Source: Amoebidium appalachense
Lineage: Eukaryota > Ichthyosporea
NCBI GenBank assembly: GCA_963693365.1
Contig: CAVNZM010000006.1
Coordinates: 9,672,001 to 9,736,000, forward strand
Reading direction: 5' to 3'
DNA: 64,000 nucleotides
Below are positions 32,546 to 42,656 of the stretch, one piece after another. The translations under genes were made by a program, and so were the position numbers. Below the pieces are notes generated by a model. The model was given only the letters and a program-made list of their open reading frames with translations, was not told where the DNA came from and did not search any database. The first letter of the stretch is position 1; each line of letters begins with the position of its first letter.

Positions 32546-33063
32546 GCTTTCAGTAGCAATGAAGCAAGGTACCCAGATTCAATACCTAAAGCCATACCAT
32601 GCATGGACATTTTTTGCTTTCAGAGTTTTTTTAAAATGAGGTGGGTGGCTGGAAAATTATGGTTACATTGATTGCTTCAATAGGTAGGGATTGGGAGGAT
32701 CCGAGAAAGCCTGGAGGAGAGGAAGGGAGTGGAAGCGTGTGTGCATGAGAGAGAGATGGTGGTAGTGGGGGGGGGGGAGGCGGCAGCAAAATTTAACTCG
32801 TGCGTGTGTGCGCGTCACGGTGCACGTGCGTGGGTGCGTGCATGTATGTGTTCGTGCACCCATGCGCTTGTGTGTGCATCTGTGTGTGTGCACCTGGTGC
32901 ATATGTGCATCTGTGTGTGTGTGTGTGTCTGTATGTGTGTGTAGTGTGTTATGTATGTGTGAACGTGTTTGTGTGCACGTATGCATGTGTGCTTGTGTGT
33001 GTATGCACTGTATGTACGCTTGTGTGGGGTTGCAGCATATGGATTTGTGTGTGTGCAGCATGG

Positions 33064-33098
<35 letters not shown>

Positions 33099-33136
33099 AT
33101 CACACACAAACTCTCTCTCTCTGTGTGTGTGTGTGT

Positions 33137-33182
<46 letters not shown>
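32380..33182. repeat. (CA)n, GT-rich and (CT)n tracts
   Basis: (CA)n at 32478-32544, GT-rich 32800-33020, (CT)n at 33065-33092 and (GT)n at 33121-33181. The sequence between them shows no exon. Confidence 0.9.
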
Positions 33183-33183
<1 letters not shown>

Positions 33184-33587
33184 CGATGTGCTCTTGCTGA
33201 TGCCAACCAATGGTTTCGGTGTAGTGGTGGTGACAATATACCAGGTCCTGTTCAGCATCGATATAAAAAAAAAATGCACACATGTACCTCGCTGTGTTGG
33301 TGGAAGAGGGTTGAGAAGTGTCATGCGGGAATTCGAAATCATGCAAGCCAAGGCAGATGGATTCCGCGGGGGGGGGGGGGGGGGGGGGGGAGGGGGGCGG
33401 GAGGGGGGATCGAGGTGAAACTTAGGCCTTGCAGAGTCACAACGGACGGGGAAGGGTTCACATTCGGCTGGGGACAAGACAACTCCGGATGAGAACAAGG
33501 AAGAGTGATTGGTCAACAACAAATAGACACAATAGTTAAATTGGTCAATGATACTTTAATCACCACGATTGGTTAAGCACCGAGACG

Positions 33588-33706
33588 TCCTATTGGCTAT
33601 ACACTACTCATACCATATATGGTAAGTACGTGATCTGGACGCTGCGGTGATGGCATCACTAGGTGGAGTGTGGCTTGCGGCATGCGTGCACAATGATACT
33701 TTTACG
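33588..33706 (+). repeat. Left arm of a distant inverted repeat
   Basis: Contains the perfect palindrome TACCATATATGGTA (33,611-33,624), then GTAAGTACGTGATC and GTGTGGCTTGC. Its reverse complement recurs with moderate divergence at 36,791-36,912. A cluster of CCAAT-type boxes (TTGGT/ATTGG) lies just upstream at 33,505-33,600. Confidence 0.65.
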
Positions 33707-33716
33707 TATCTGTGCT

Positions 33717-33767
<51 letters not shown>
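33717..33767. repeat. 51-base poly(G)
   Basis: Uninterrupted G run. A further G-rich block lies at 33,930-33,997. Confidence 0.97.
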
Positions 33768-33770
<3 letters not shown>

Positions 33771-34241
33771 GGGATGGGATGGGAAGGTGTTAGTCTTAGG
33801 CGGGAATAGAACTGCCGCACCTATTGAGTAGAACGAGCTAGCAACACTTTAAGCCTACTGTTTGTGAGAAATATTGGGGGATGTAAGCAGAGCGGAGACC
33901 ACCTGCAGTGTGTGAGTATGTGTGTGTGTGGGGGGGGGGGAGGGGGGGGGGGGGGGGAGGGAGAGGGGGGGGAGGGGGGGGGGGAGGGGGGGGAAAGGGG
34001 ACTTATGGAGCTCAGTAACGGGCATCGCAATAAAGTCAGTACTATAATTTTCCTATTTGGTCCGCACTACCCCCTCACACTATGTGCATGGCATTCATCA
34101 GTATAGCTCAACCACAGTGCTCTTCCCTAGCCAGGGCTATGCTTATGTACGGGACACTGGGGGTGGAGATGGGAGGGGGGGGGGGGGATGTCCGTTAGGG
34201 CCCAACCACATGAGCAGAATGAATTTGTTTCAGACAACAGT

Positions 34242-34385
34242 TATTCTGCAAAAAGCAGAATCATTAGTATCCTGCAAAAAAGCACACGTATTCTGCACAA
34301 GGCTTGAATATTTCTGCAAAGAGCAAAATTGTTCTGCAAAAAGCTGAATTATCATGCAAAAAGCACAAAACTGTTGTGCAGAAAT
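34242..34385. repeat. Six degenerate palindromic units around TTCTGCAAAAAGCAGAA
   Basis: Units start near 34,242, 34,270, 34,289, 34,310, 34,331 and 34,352; the last four are 21 bp apart. The first unit is a perfect hairpin, TTCTGC-AAAAA-GCAGAA; others keep the CTGCAAAAAGC core. It is not a CRISPR array: there are no unique spacers. Confidence 0.75.
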
Positions 34386-34629
34386 CATGCTCAGACTGCT
34401 TTGAGATTTCACTTGCAGCAAAATCATATTTACAGTAGCAAGCACAGAGCAGCCCCGCTTTGAGCAGATTTCATTCGCTGCGCGCACATGTACCGTGTGC
34501 GCATATGCACGATGAATTACTACTGACGGCAGTTGGATTATTCTGTTTTCGGATTCTGAGCAAAAGGCAAATTCAAATATTCTGTGCCGACCTGATGGTT
34601 CTGCTCATGATGTGGCTAAGCGGTCCTTC

Positions 34630-34895
34630 CCCCCCCCCCCTCCCCCCCCTTTCCTTCCCTGCATTGCCCCTGCCAGCGGCCGCGGATGGCCCAAATAGTG
34701 GGTCACCATTATCGATCCTTCCCCCCCCCCCCCCCCCCCTCCCCCCTCCCCCCTCCTTCCCCCTCCTTCCCCCCCTCTCCCCCCCAAAAAACAATAATGA
34801 TATAAAGTAAAAACAAATGAAAAAACCCCGGAAAGCTTGTTAATATCTCCTTCCCCTCCCCCCCCCCCCCTCTCCCCCCTCCCCCCCTCCCCGGG
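34630..34895. repeat. C-rich tracts
   Basis: C-rich at 34629-34650, 34720-34785 and 34850-34895, with short unique segments between. No exon seen. Confidence 0.85.
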
Positions 34896-35100
34896 CCCCG
34901 GGATGCTCCATTGCAACTAATACAAGTCAAAAACGCATGCCATGACATTGTAGCCCGTTCAACTGAAGCGGTGGCTCCCAAGTCACCAGCTGACCAGTGT
35001 AAGGGAATCTTGACTTTGAAACGGGGAGGGAGGGTAGTAGCTAGTTTGGGGGGGGGAGAGGAGAGCCATCCACCCCCCTCGGCCGGGTGTGTCACTCCCC

Positions 35101-35101
35101 C

Positions 35102-35132
<31 letters not shown>

Positions 35133-35225
35133 AAGGGGGGGAACCACCGCCCCACCTGAGTAGGTGGGTTCCCCCTCCAGGGGGGAGGAAGGGTGGGACC
35201 CACCCACCCCATATAGGCTGCCATC
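35101..35225. repeat. G-rich module 1 of a direct repeat
   Basis: Poly(G) followed by an ACC(A/C)CC segment, GGTGGGTTCCCCCTCCAGG and GGACCCACCCACCC. The same order recurs at 36,627-36,740. Short complementary segments (GGTGGGT / ACCCACC) could fold. Confidence 0.6.
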
Positions 35226-35718
35226 ATATAACTATATCAGATAACCTGATCATATATAGTACTAAGATTTAGCCGCGGAATACATACATTCTCCAAACGT
35301 AAACATCGAGGCTAAGTAATAGAAGCCACTCTTGTATCACCTTTAAACTCAGGCTATATGTCGTAAGGTCATACCCCCCGCCCCCCTCCCCCTGCTGCCA
35401 CCACCGCGGCCCCCTGTCCCCTCCCCCCCCCCCTCCCTCCCCCTCCCCGCCCCTCCCCTTTCGCGCTCGTCTCTAGTCGCCCCACCGCGCGCGCACACAG
35501 CACACACTTCCACACGTATTCAATTCACCCGTACCTGCACAGGAATGTATCGCACACGCACACGAGGTGCACTAACTCTGATTAGCAATGACCAACCGAC
35601 ATGAACATGCAGATACACTCACCCACACCACACACACGCCCCGCCACACATATTCACACACGAAAACTGCATTGTTAGCACGAAAACTTAGGCCCCAAGA
35701 GTAATAAATAGTTGACCC

Positions 35719-35787
<69 letters not shown>
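35719..35787. repeat. (GT)n microsatellite
   Basis: Pure GT repeat between two gene-free segments; G-rich blocks follow at 35,828-35,860 and 35,940-36,012. Confidence 0.95.
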
Positions 35788-35788
<1 letters not shown>

Positions 35789-36004
35789 ATGTGCACATGC
35801 ATTAACTTGTGTAAACGAGCAGGGTGAGGGAGGGGGGGGGAGGGGGTGGGGGGAGAAGGTGAGTGAGGCAGGAAGGGCCGGGGCAGCGGGGGTTGAGGGG
35901 GAGGGCCTCGGGTCGTTAGAAAATGTTATACCTATAGGTGGGGGAAGGGGGGAGGAGGAGGATGTGAGTGAGTCAGGAGGGCCCACGAGGAAGGGGGGGG
36001 GGGG

Positions 36005-36130
36005 GAGGGGGGGTTCGGGTCGGTGTCTCGGAAAATGTTATGGACCATATAATACACATGTGCAGCAGCGGACAACACAAAGGAGACCTTTCAAAGAACA
36101 CACAATGAGTATGCATTCGGCAGAAGAAGA
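36005..36130 (-). mobile_element. Diverged SINE fragment, minus strand
   Basis: The reverse complement reads CTTCTGCCGAATGCATACTC, then a TGTGTATTATATGGTCCATAACATT segment (in parts) before the C-rich end, seen here as poly(G). Order and poly(C) end fit the family; identity is low. Confidence 0.45.
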
Positions 36131-36170
36131 GCAACAGCACTAACTTACCAGGCCTTGCGTAAGGGGTGGG

Positions 36171-36173
<3 letters not shown>

Positions 36174-36238
<65 letters not shown>

Positions 36239-36333
36239 GTGTGTGTGCGCGTGCGTGTGTGTGTGCTTGCGTGCGCATGTGAGTGGATGGGTGGGTGGGT
36301 GGGTGAGGGTGCAATGTGCGTGTGACTGTGTGC

Positions 36334-36397
<64 letters not shown>

Positions 36398-36512
36398 CGG
36401 TGTGTGTATGTGGGGGGGGAGGGGAGCGCGGGGGAGTTGGGGGGAGGAGGAGGGGGGGGGGGGGGGGGGGTGAAGCGGCGGGGGAGGGGGGGGGGGGGGG
36501 GGGGGAGATATG
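36174..36512. repeat. (GT)n pair and poly(G)
   Basis: (GT)n at 36174-36232 and 36337-36397, separated by GT/GC-rich sequence, then G-rich 36,411-36,505. Confidence 0.95.
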
Positions 36513-36625
36513 CATGAGTGGCCAAAACGAAAAAAATTCCTCCAAAAGAAAAAAAAGAAAGTAACGAATAGACATGCAATTTTCGTGAATGGAAAAGAGA
36601 CTCTGGCCATGACCCCGCGCATGGG

Positions 36626-36626
<1 letters not shown>

Positions 36627-36662
<36 letters not shown>

Positions 36663-36780
36663 CCACCACCCCACTCACCCAGGTGGGTCCCTCCCCCCTG
36701 GAGGGGGGAGGGGAGGGGGGGGGGTGACCCACCCATCCCTGCAGCTACCATGGGGAAGAGGGGGGGGGGGGGGGGGGGGG
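36627..36780. repeat. G-rich module 2 of a direct repeat
   Basis: Poly(G) then ACCCACCACCCCACTCACCC, GGTGGGTCCCTCCCCCCTGG and TGACCCACCCATCCC, followed by another poly(G). Same order as 35,101-35,225. Confidence 0.6.
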
Positions 36781-36790
36781 GAACCCAAGC

Positions 36791-36912
36791 TAAAGTATGA
36801 TGAGTGTGCACGCGTGTGAGCAAGCCACACTTCATCTACTGACCCCATCATCCACATGCATAGGGATCACGTACTTACCATGTATGGTAAGAGTGCGTGT
36901 ATAACCCATAGG
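36791..36912 (-). repeat. Right arm of the distant inverted repeat
   Basis: Contains GCAAGCCACACTTCAT, GATCACGTACTTACCATGTA and the ending ATAACCCATAGGA, complementary in order to 33,588-33,706. The distance between arms is about 3.1 kb; the intervening DNA has no open frame for a transposase. Confidence 0.65.
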
Positions 36913-37161
36913 AATTACTCTAATGTAGTGGCCAATTAGATTCATCCCAGCCCCACCGGGAATCATCGTGGGAACTCCTCCCTGTGGGAGGACACACGAC
37001 TGACAGGCTCAGTTGTACGTAGTGTACGTTGTACGTTGTACGTTGTGTTAATAGAAGTCTGTGCCAACCATGCTACCAATCACACCACTGCACCTCTGCA
37101 AGGACTCTACTTCTCAGTTACCCACCCATCCCCTATGAATCATCCCCCCCCCCCCCCCGGG

Positions 37162-37200
<39 letters not shown>

Positions 37201-38732
37201 AGGGGGGGGGAGGGCGGTACCACCAGGACGGACGTCGACCACTCCCCCCCATCCCATTTCAAATTCAAAAATCCCTATTAGTGTACACAGGCTGAAAGTG
37301 CGGTGCCGGAAACTTTGCAACCCATCATCATCCATGAATGCATGAGGACCTGGTGCACGCACACCCACACTAACTGTTTAGGCCGCTCACGTGGCAGCAT
37401 GCATTCATGCACGTGCCTGCGTGACGGTACACTAACATGGATGCACTGAAGGTGCATGTCAATGATCTCGGCGAATGGATATTATGCGTGGATTTTAGCC
37501 TCACAATGACAAAGTTTTCAAATGGCATGCACACTGTCAGTGTGGTTGTAACTTGAAGCTGGCTGCAGCAATTGATCCAGCCACACAGATTCACGTTCTA
37601 ACATTCCATGCAATAAAAAACCGCGTACCAAACACGTTTTCCTGCAGCAGCGCCGCCCGGGACCTCGAAGTGCGCAATACTGTTGCACACACTCACATCA
37701 CTAGCAAGTGGTAAAATATAATTGCCCCGCCAGCTAGACATTATACTAAAGACAGATTACAGTACAATACAAACCCCATGGGCACCTTGGGCCATGGGAA
37801 AGAAAACGCTCGCTGTGCTTCTCAAGATTTTATCGCATGCTAAGCATGACCGCATGATCATCATGCTCTGACGTCACAAGGGCATATATAGCCGTGACTT
37901 CATGAAAACGTGTGTGGCCGGTTTGTGCATGGCCACGTGAATGAGCGGCAACATGCGAACTCAGTTTTTGCTACTTGACCATCAATTGAGTAATGGGCTG
38001 GCGAAGATGAGTGTGGCGCCGAACAGATGTGCTTTCTTTCTTTCTATGATGCACCTCATCACAAACGTTGGACGGACAGTGTAATATGTGACCGTGTTTG
38101 GCAGCATTTCATTTAGTCGTTTTGGGCCAAAGTAGTGACACTAAAACGAAGTCTACTCACTCATATTACGGACCAATATTCAAAGCTTCAATATATACGT
38201 AGTAGGAAACACTCACTACCTGCGCACAGCTTTCAAAAGTTACAAACATTCTAAACCTCCTTACCTCTCGAGGACCATCGTTGTTCCCTGGGCCTACTCC
38301 GTGCAGGCAAGTTTAAAATATAAGTTTGCCTGTTTTGACTGAACGGAAATCAAAGCCAACAACTTTTCATCAGCAAAAAAGCTGCTAGAGGTGTACTGTA
38401 ATGTTGTGACGGTCGACCTTGCGGTATACTGAAAATTGATATTTGTTGTTGACAGCGTCCCCGTCGAGCCACATGCTACTTGCAGACAATGATTTAAAAT
38501 TCACAGGCCGAGGTCCTTTGAGTTTTTCGACGAACCTTCTCGTTTAACGTCTTCTGTGCACACACTACCGTTTTAAGCCTGTGACGAAAACACGTTCTAA
38601 CAATCCAGTTACGTTCTTGCCCCCACCTACAACGCACACAGAACCTTCAACGATATTCATGCAAACCGTGCATGCATCAACACAATGCTCCCCTCAGACA
38701 GTGACATGGCATGTGTATTTCAGCCCACTGAG
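36913..38732. other. Gene-free stretch upstream of the 7TM-kinase exons
   Basis: 37,014-37,047 holds four GTACGTT-like units. 37,144-37,200 is a C run meeting a G run. The rest (37,210-38,730) is ordinary sequence, where N-terminal exons of the 7TM-kinase gene could lie, but I found none with convincing borders. Confidence 0.4.
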
Positions 38733-39310
38733 GGCATTCGTGGGAATGGGAGCCTCACCATGATCCCGTGCACGAGCTCTTGTTGGTTGCTGGGGTGGGG
38801 ATTTTTCTGGCGCATTTATCAAACGTCGTCGTTATGTTTTATCTGGAGGGATTTTGCGGGATGAATGCGCGTAAAGCGTTTACAATGTTAAGTTTTTTGA
38901 CGTCCATCCTGGGTGCTATGGCCGTGGTGGGCGACCCATATGCAAGAGCATCCGAGTGCCAAGACAACTACAACGTCTACATCCCCCGTGAGTTCACGTG
39001 ACATTACCAAATCTCTTTCACAAAGAGGCCTTTCAATGTGCTGCTGTTGCCAATCTGTATAGTTTCAGAAGCGAGAAGCTTACTGTGCTTTGTATATACA
39101 GCCCCAAATGTTCTCGTGCATGTGGAGCTGGTAGACCGTGTTATGTACGCACATGCTCTGTTTCTGTGTTTTTGGTTGGTACGACTTTTTGGGTATCAAA
39201 TTGAAATGTGCGAAAGTTAGCTTATGTGTTCGTCTTTTTTGCTCCCCCATTTTTGTCACCGTGCTGAATTGATTGATTCCTGTTGGTTTCGAATGAGATG
39301 TATCACCAAC

Positions 39311-39311
<1 letters not shown>

Positions 39312-39364
<53 letters not shown>
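39312..39364. repeat. 53-base poly(C), target of the gypsy element
   Basis: Uninterrupted C run ending just before the left LTR (39,370). C sequence also follows the right LTR at 55,736, giving a CCCC target duplication that cannot be distinguished from the run itself. Confidence 0.9.
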
Positions 39365-39367
<3 letters not shown>

Positions 39368-39369
39368 CC

Positions 39370-40010
39370 TGTAGACATGGTTGTGTACATTCACGTGCAC
39401 ACCGTGCTGTTCCCCCACAATCAGTCTACGTGCCTTTGTGTCTTCTCGCCAGAGGCTGGAATAGAGCCTCGGAAGCAGCTACCAATCGGCTGCATCACTT
39501 TTAGCTGTATTCCTTATTAGGGCAGTTGCTCTGCACCTTAAGTATGCAGTTAGGAGCGATGCAAAGAATGTGAACACTTTGCCAGCATGTATCTTAGGTG
39601 TACGGCACACACTGTGTGCCGTAGACACTTTATTGGGCACTAGACATACACATGTAGCATTGTAGTATAACAGTGAAGCTACAATATGATCACCCAGGAG
39701 AAGCTCATGCACTCATGTATATGTCATGTACTTTATTTTAAGTAGGGCCACATGCCTATTGGCTGTCGCCTTACAAAAGTATGCGAGCAGTGCTCTCCGG
39801 ACCGGCGGAAACCAAGGGACTATAAAAGGCTGGTACATTCCAGACTTGGGTCACTTGGGCGGGGCTGTGTGTCCGAGTAAACGTTACACTAGTCGTGCGG
39901 TGTCAGACTAGCTGTAGCACCCGCTTTCTTGTCTCTATACTTACGTGCTTCTCCTAGCCTGCATATGTTAATTAGGGCATAGTATTAGTGTATACACACC
40001 CTGGTTTTTA
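39370..40010 (+). repeat. Left LTR of the gypsy element
   Basis: Contains a CCTATTGG box at about 39,752 and a TATA box TATAAAAGG at 39,821-39,829, so U3-R-U5 transcription would start near 39,850. Pairs with 55096-55735. Confidence 0.92.
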
Positions 40011-40011
40011 C

Positions 40012-40024
40012 TGGCGACCGCAGG
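40012..40024 (+). other. Primer binding site of the gypsy element
   Basis: TGGCGACCGCAGG, one base after the left LTR, begins with TGG as needed to pair with a tRNA 3-prime CCA end. I cannot name the tRNA. Confidence 0.6.
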
Positions 40025-41659
40025 CAGTCGAAGGTCTAGAGCGTTTGCATTAGCGTTTTTAGACTTTCGGGTGATCACAATCAAGCGTTTTTGCACATTC
40101 TTTACGGTAAACAGTCCGGAAATTTCTCCTAGTTACAACTTTGTGATTGGTTGCGATTCGCGCTGTTTTCCTGTGATTGGATACCTAAAATTTGTTGGCC
40201 ACATTTGGATGTTTGCGCCATCAACTTGGTATCGGGCGTGCTACTGCGAAGTTCCGACTTTCACCGTGAACGTGGGTGGCTGCCAGCGTGGGCTGGAGCT
40301 GCTTGCACTGTGCTTTGCAAGTGCAACCGGTGGTACTGTGTGACAGTGACCACTGGGAGGGTAGGCTGCTGTGTTGGGGCCGTGGGCACGACCAGTAGGG
40401 AACCCTTTTGACAAGTTGGTGTGAGCCACTGTGGTGGCAAGAACGTGCAGCTGAGATGGCTGGCACTGGGGCTGAGAGAGGCGGGCGCCGTTCCCGCAGT
40501 CGCAGCCGTGAGCCTGGCCGGCGTTCGGCCACGTCTGAGGGCGGTCGGGAGAGTTCCCCTTATGATTCTGGTGAGTGTGCTGATGATTCCCGTGTGTGTA
40601 TGGCTCCACCCATGTCTGGGCTGGGTGACGATACAGAGACACGTGGCATGCACACACCTGGCCGTCGTGTTATGCCTGCTACTCAGTTGCGTGGGCGCAG
40701 GACTCTTCGGGGCACTAGGCCTATAAATGTTGCTGCTTTCCATGTTGAGCCTGAGTCTGATGATTCTGAGTGGGAGCAGAATGAGTCTAGCGAGAGCTCG
40801 GGGTCTGAGAGTGACGAGGGTAGTGACTCAGATTACGAACCCCAGTCACCTGTGCGCTCTCCTGGTGTGTGTGATCGTGTGGGGGATGGGGATGACGTTA
40901 GTGAGGGTGATGGTTCTGAGTCTGAGCCTGACCTGACTGTACCCCCACCTGCACGTGACCCTAGCACACAGGAACGTTCTTTACTTGATCATGCCGCTGA
41001 GGTTATGGGGGTAGATGCTAGCAGCACGGAAGAAGTGTTGCGCCGGCAGACTGAAGCATTGCGTGCATTCGAAGCCCTGGGAGAAGCTGGGTGGGTTCCT
41101 GCTAAAAAGAGGGGTGCACGTGGTGTTGGCAGTCAGGCTGGTGGGAATAAACAGGCAGTTGGCAATCAGGGTGAGACCCAGGAGGGTGATGTTTACTTAC
41201 GGAATAACTATTATGGGGTTTTGGCAGATGACCAGCGGGGATACAACTACAACCCGCCCACCCCTGGCCGTGAGTACCGTTCACCATCACCTGACCGCGA
41301 TGCCGACCGTTCCCGCTCCCCTCCCTCGCGGCGCCGTTCTCCTTCTCGTCGTAGCCGGTCCCCTGAGCGTGTGCGTGAGCGCGAGCGCGGTGGTGAGCGC
41401 AGCAAGGAGCGTGGGTGTGTGCACGAGCGCACTCGCTCGCGCAGCCGCTCTCCCCAGCGCAACCGCACTCCAGAACGGGAGTCTTCTCGCGCACGCACCC
41501 GTGACCATTCACCACGGGGTCGGGACTGTACAACACCATCTAACTGTGGGTGTAACCACCGGGGTTGTGGGCCGGTGCAGCTGTGGCCTTTTGGTTTCCC
41601 GGCCATGCCTGCAGGGGGGCCCAACACTAACATGAGTGGGCCCATGATGACCCCCTTCC

Positions 41660-42594
41660 TGTTATAATACGTAGTATTTACATATTGTAAGATCTTCTCA
41701 GTTCGTGTTATGTTTTCATTCATTTACTTAATGAAAAAGATGTGCTCCTTGTACGTAAATTATGACATCGATCTCCAGTGTATTTGAGTACTTGTAATCG
41801 TGTTGTGTCGGCTATATTCGTGTGTTTAGATATCGATTACAGCAACTGATTATAGGTACACGAGTCTACCCAGTGAGGGAGACACGTGTACATGTTATGT
41901 GTACATGAATATCTTCGGTTATAACTGTGTTTTGCTGTTCGTGTTTTCTGTCCTGCTTTCTTTTCTTTTTCCTCTTTCTTCGTCTTTTCTTTTCTCTTTC
42001 TTTCTTCTCTTGTTTCCTTTCATTTAATTATATTTCTCTCTCACTAATATACGTTGAGTAGATTTATATTACTCGTTATGTTTTGATTGGTAGAAAAACA
42101 CTTAGGTTACACTTTAGCTTGTCAGGTATGATTCATAGCTTAGTCAACCACTTTTGTTTTGTGTGTTGCCGTACTATATCCAATCAGTGGACTTAGTCAG
42201 AAAATGTCTGAGTCTTTGTAGCCGATGATAGGTTAGAAACACCACCTCTTTCCTCGTTACTCTTCACCTCTTTTCTTTCTTATAGCTGTGACCTATGGTG
42301 TGTGTTCCCGCGTCTCCGGATCTATCCGGGAAATAATCAGTTAATTATGATTGGTTATTTTAGACATAGATCTGATTTCCGACTGGTCGGAAATCATGTA
42401 TGGATTTAACTTAAGGGAATTTCAGGTATTTATTAGCGATCAAAATAAATTGAGTTCAGTCGTGTCTAAACATTGATGTCTGTTGTGTACACTGCTCCGA
42501 TCGTTCCGTGTTTTGTTGTTGTGTATGTCTGTGGTGTTTTCACACTGCACCACTGTGTCTCTGCTTACATCCTAAATACTTATAGAATTTAACA
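41660..42594 (+). repeat. Left LTR of the copia element
   Basis: 935 nt, nearly identical to 47510-48444. Rich in short CT/TTTC runs near 41,940-42,020. No consensus TATA box stood out. Confidence 0.95.
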
Positions 42595-42607
42595 GGTTAT
42601 GCAGCCC
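42595..42607 (+). other. Putative primer binding site of the copia element
   Basis: GGTTATGCAGCCC directly follows the LTR. GGTTATG is complementary to CATAACC, the anticodon-loop region of many initiator Met tRNAs, as in Drosophila copia, where an internal tRNA fragment primes. The match beyond seven bases is unverified. Confidence 0.45.
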
Positions 42608-42656
42608 TTTTGCACGCTCCCTACACACATCTAGAACTCGCGCTCGTTTTTCAATC

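Noticed and set aside
34242-34385. CRISPR-like array
   Set aside because: Units are themselves spaced 19-28 bp apart with no unique spacers, and the genome is eukaryotic.
41102-41539. His/Ala-rich minus-strand open frame in gypsy gag
   Set aside because: Shadow of the Arg-Ser-rich gag coding strand.
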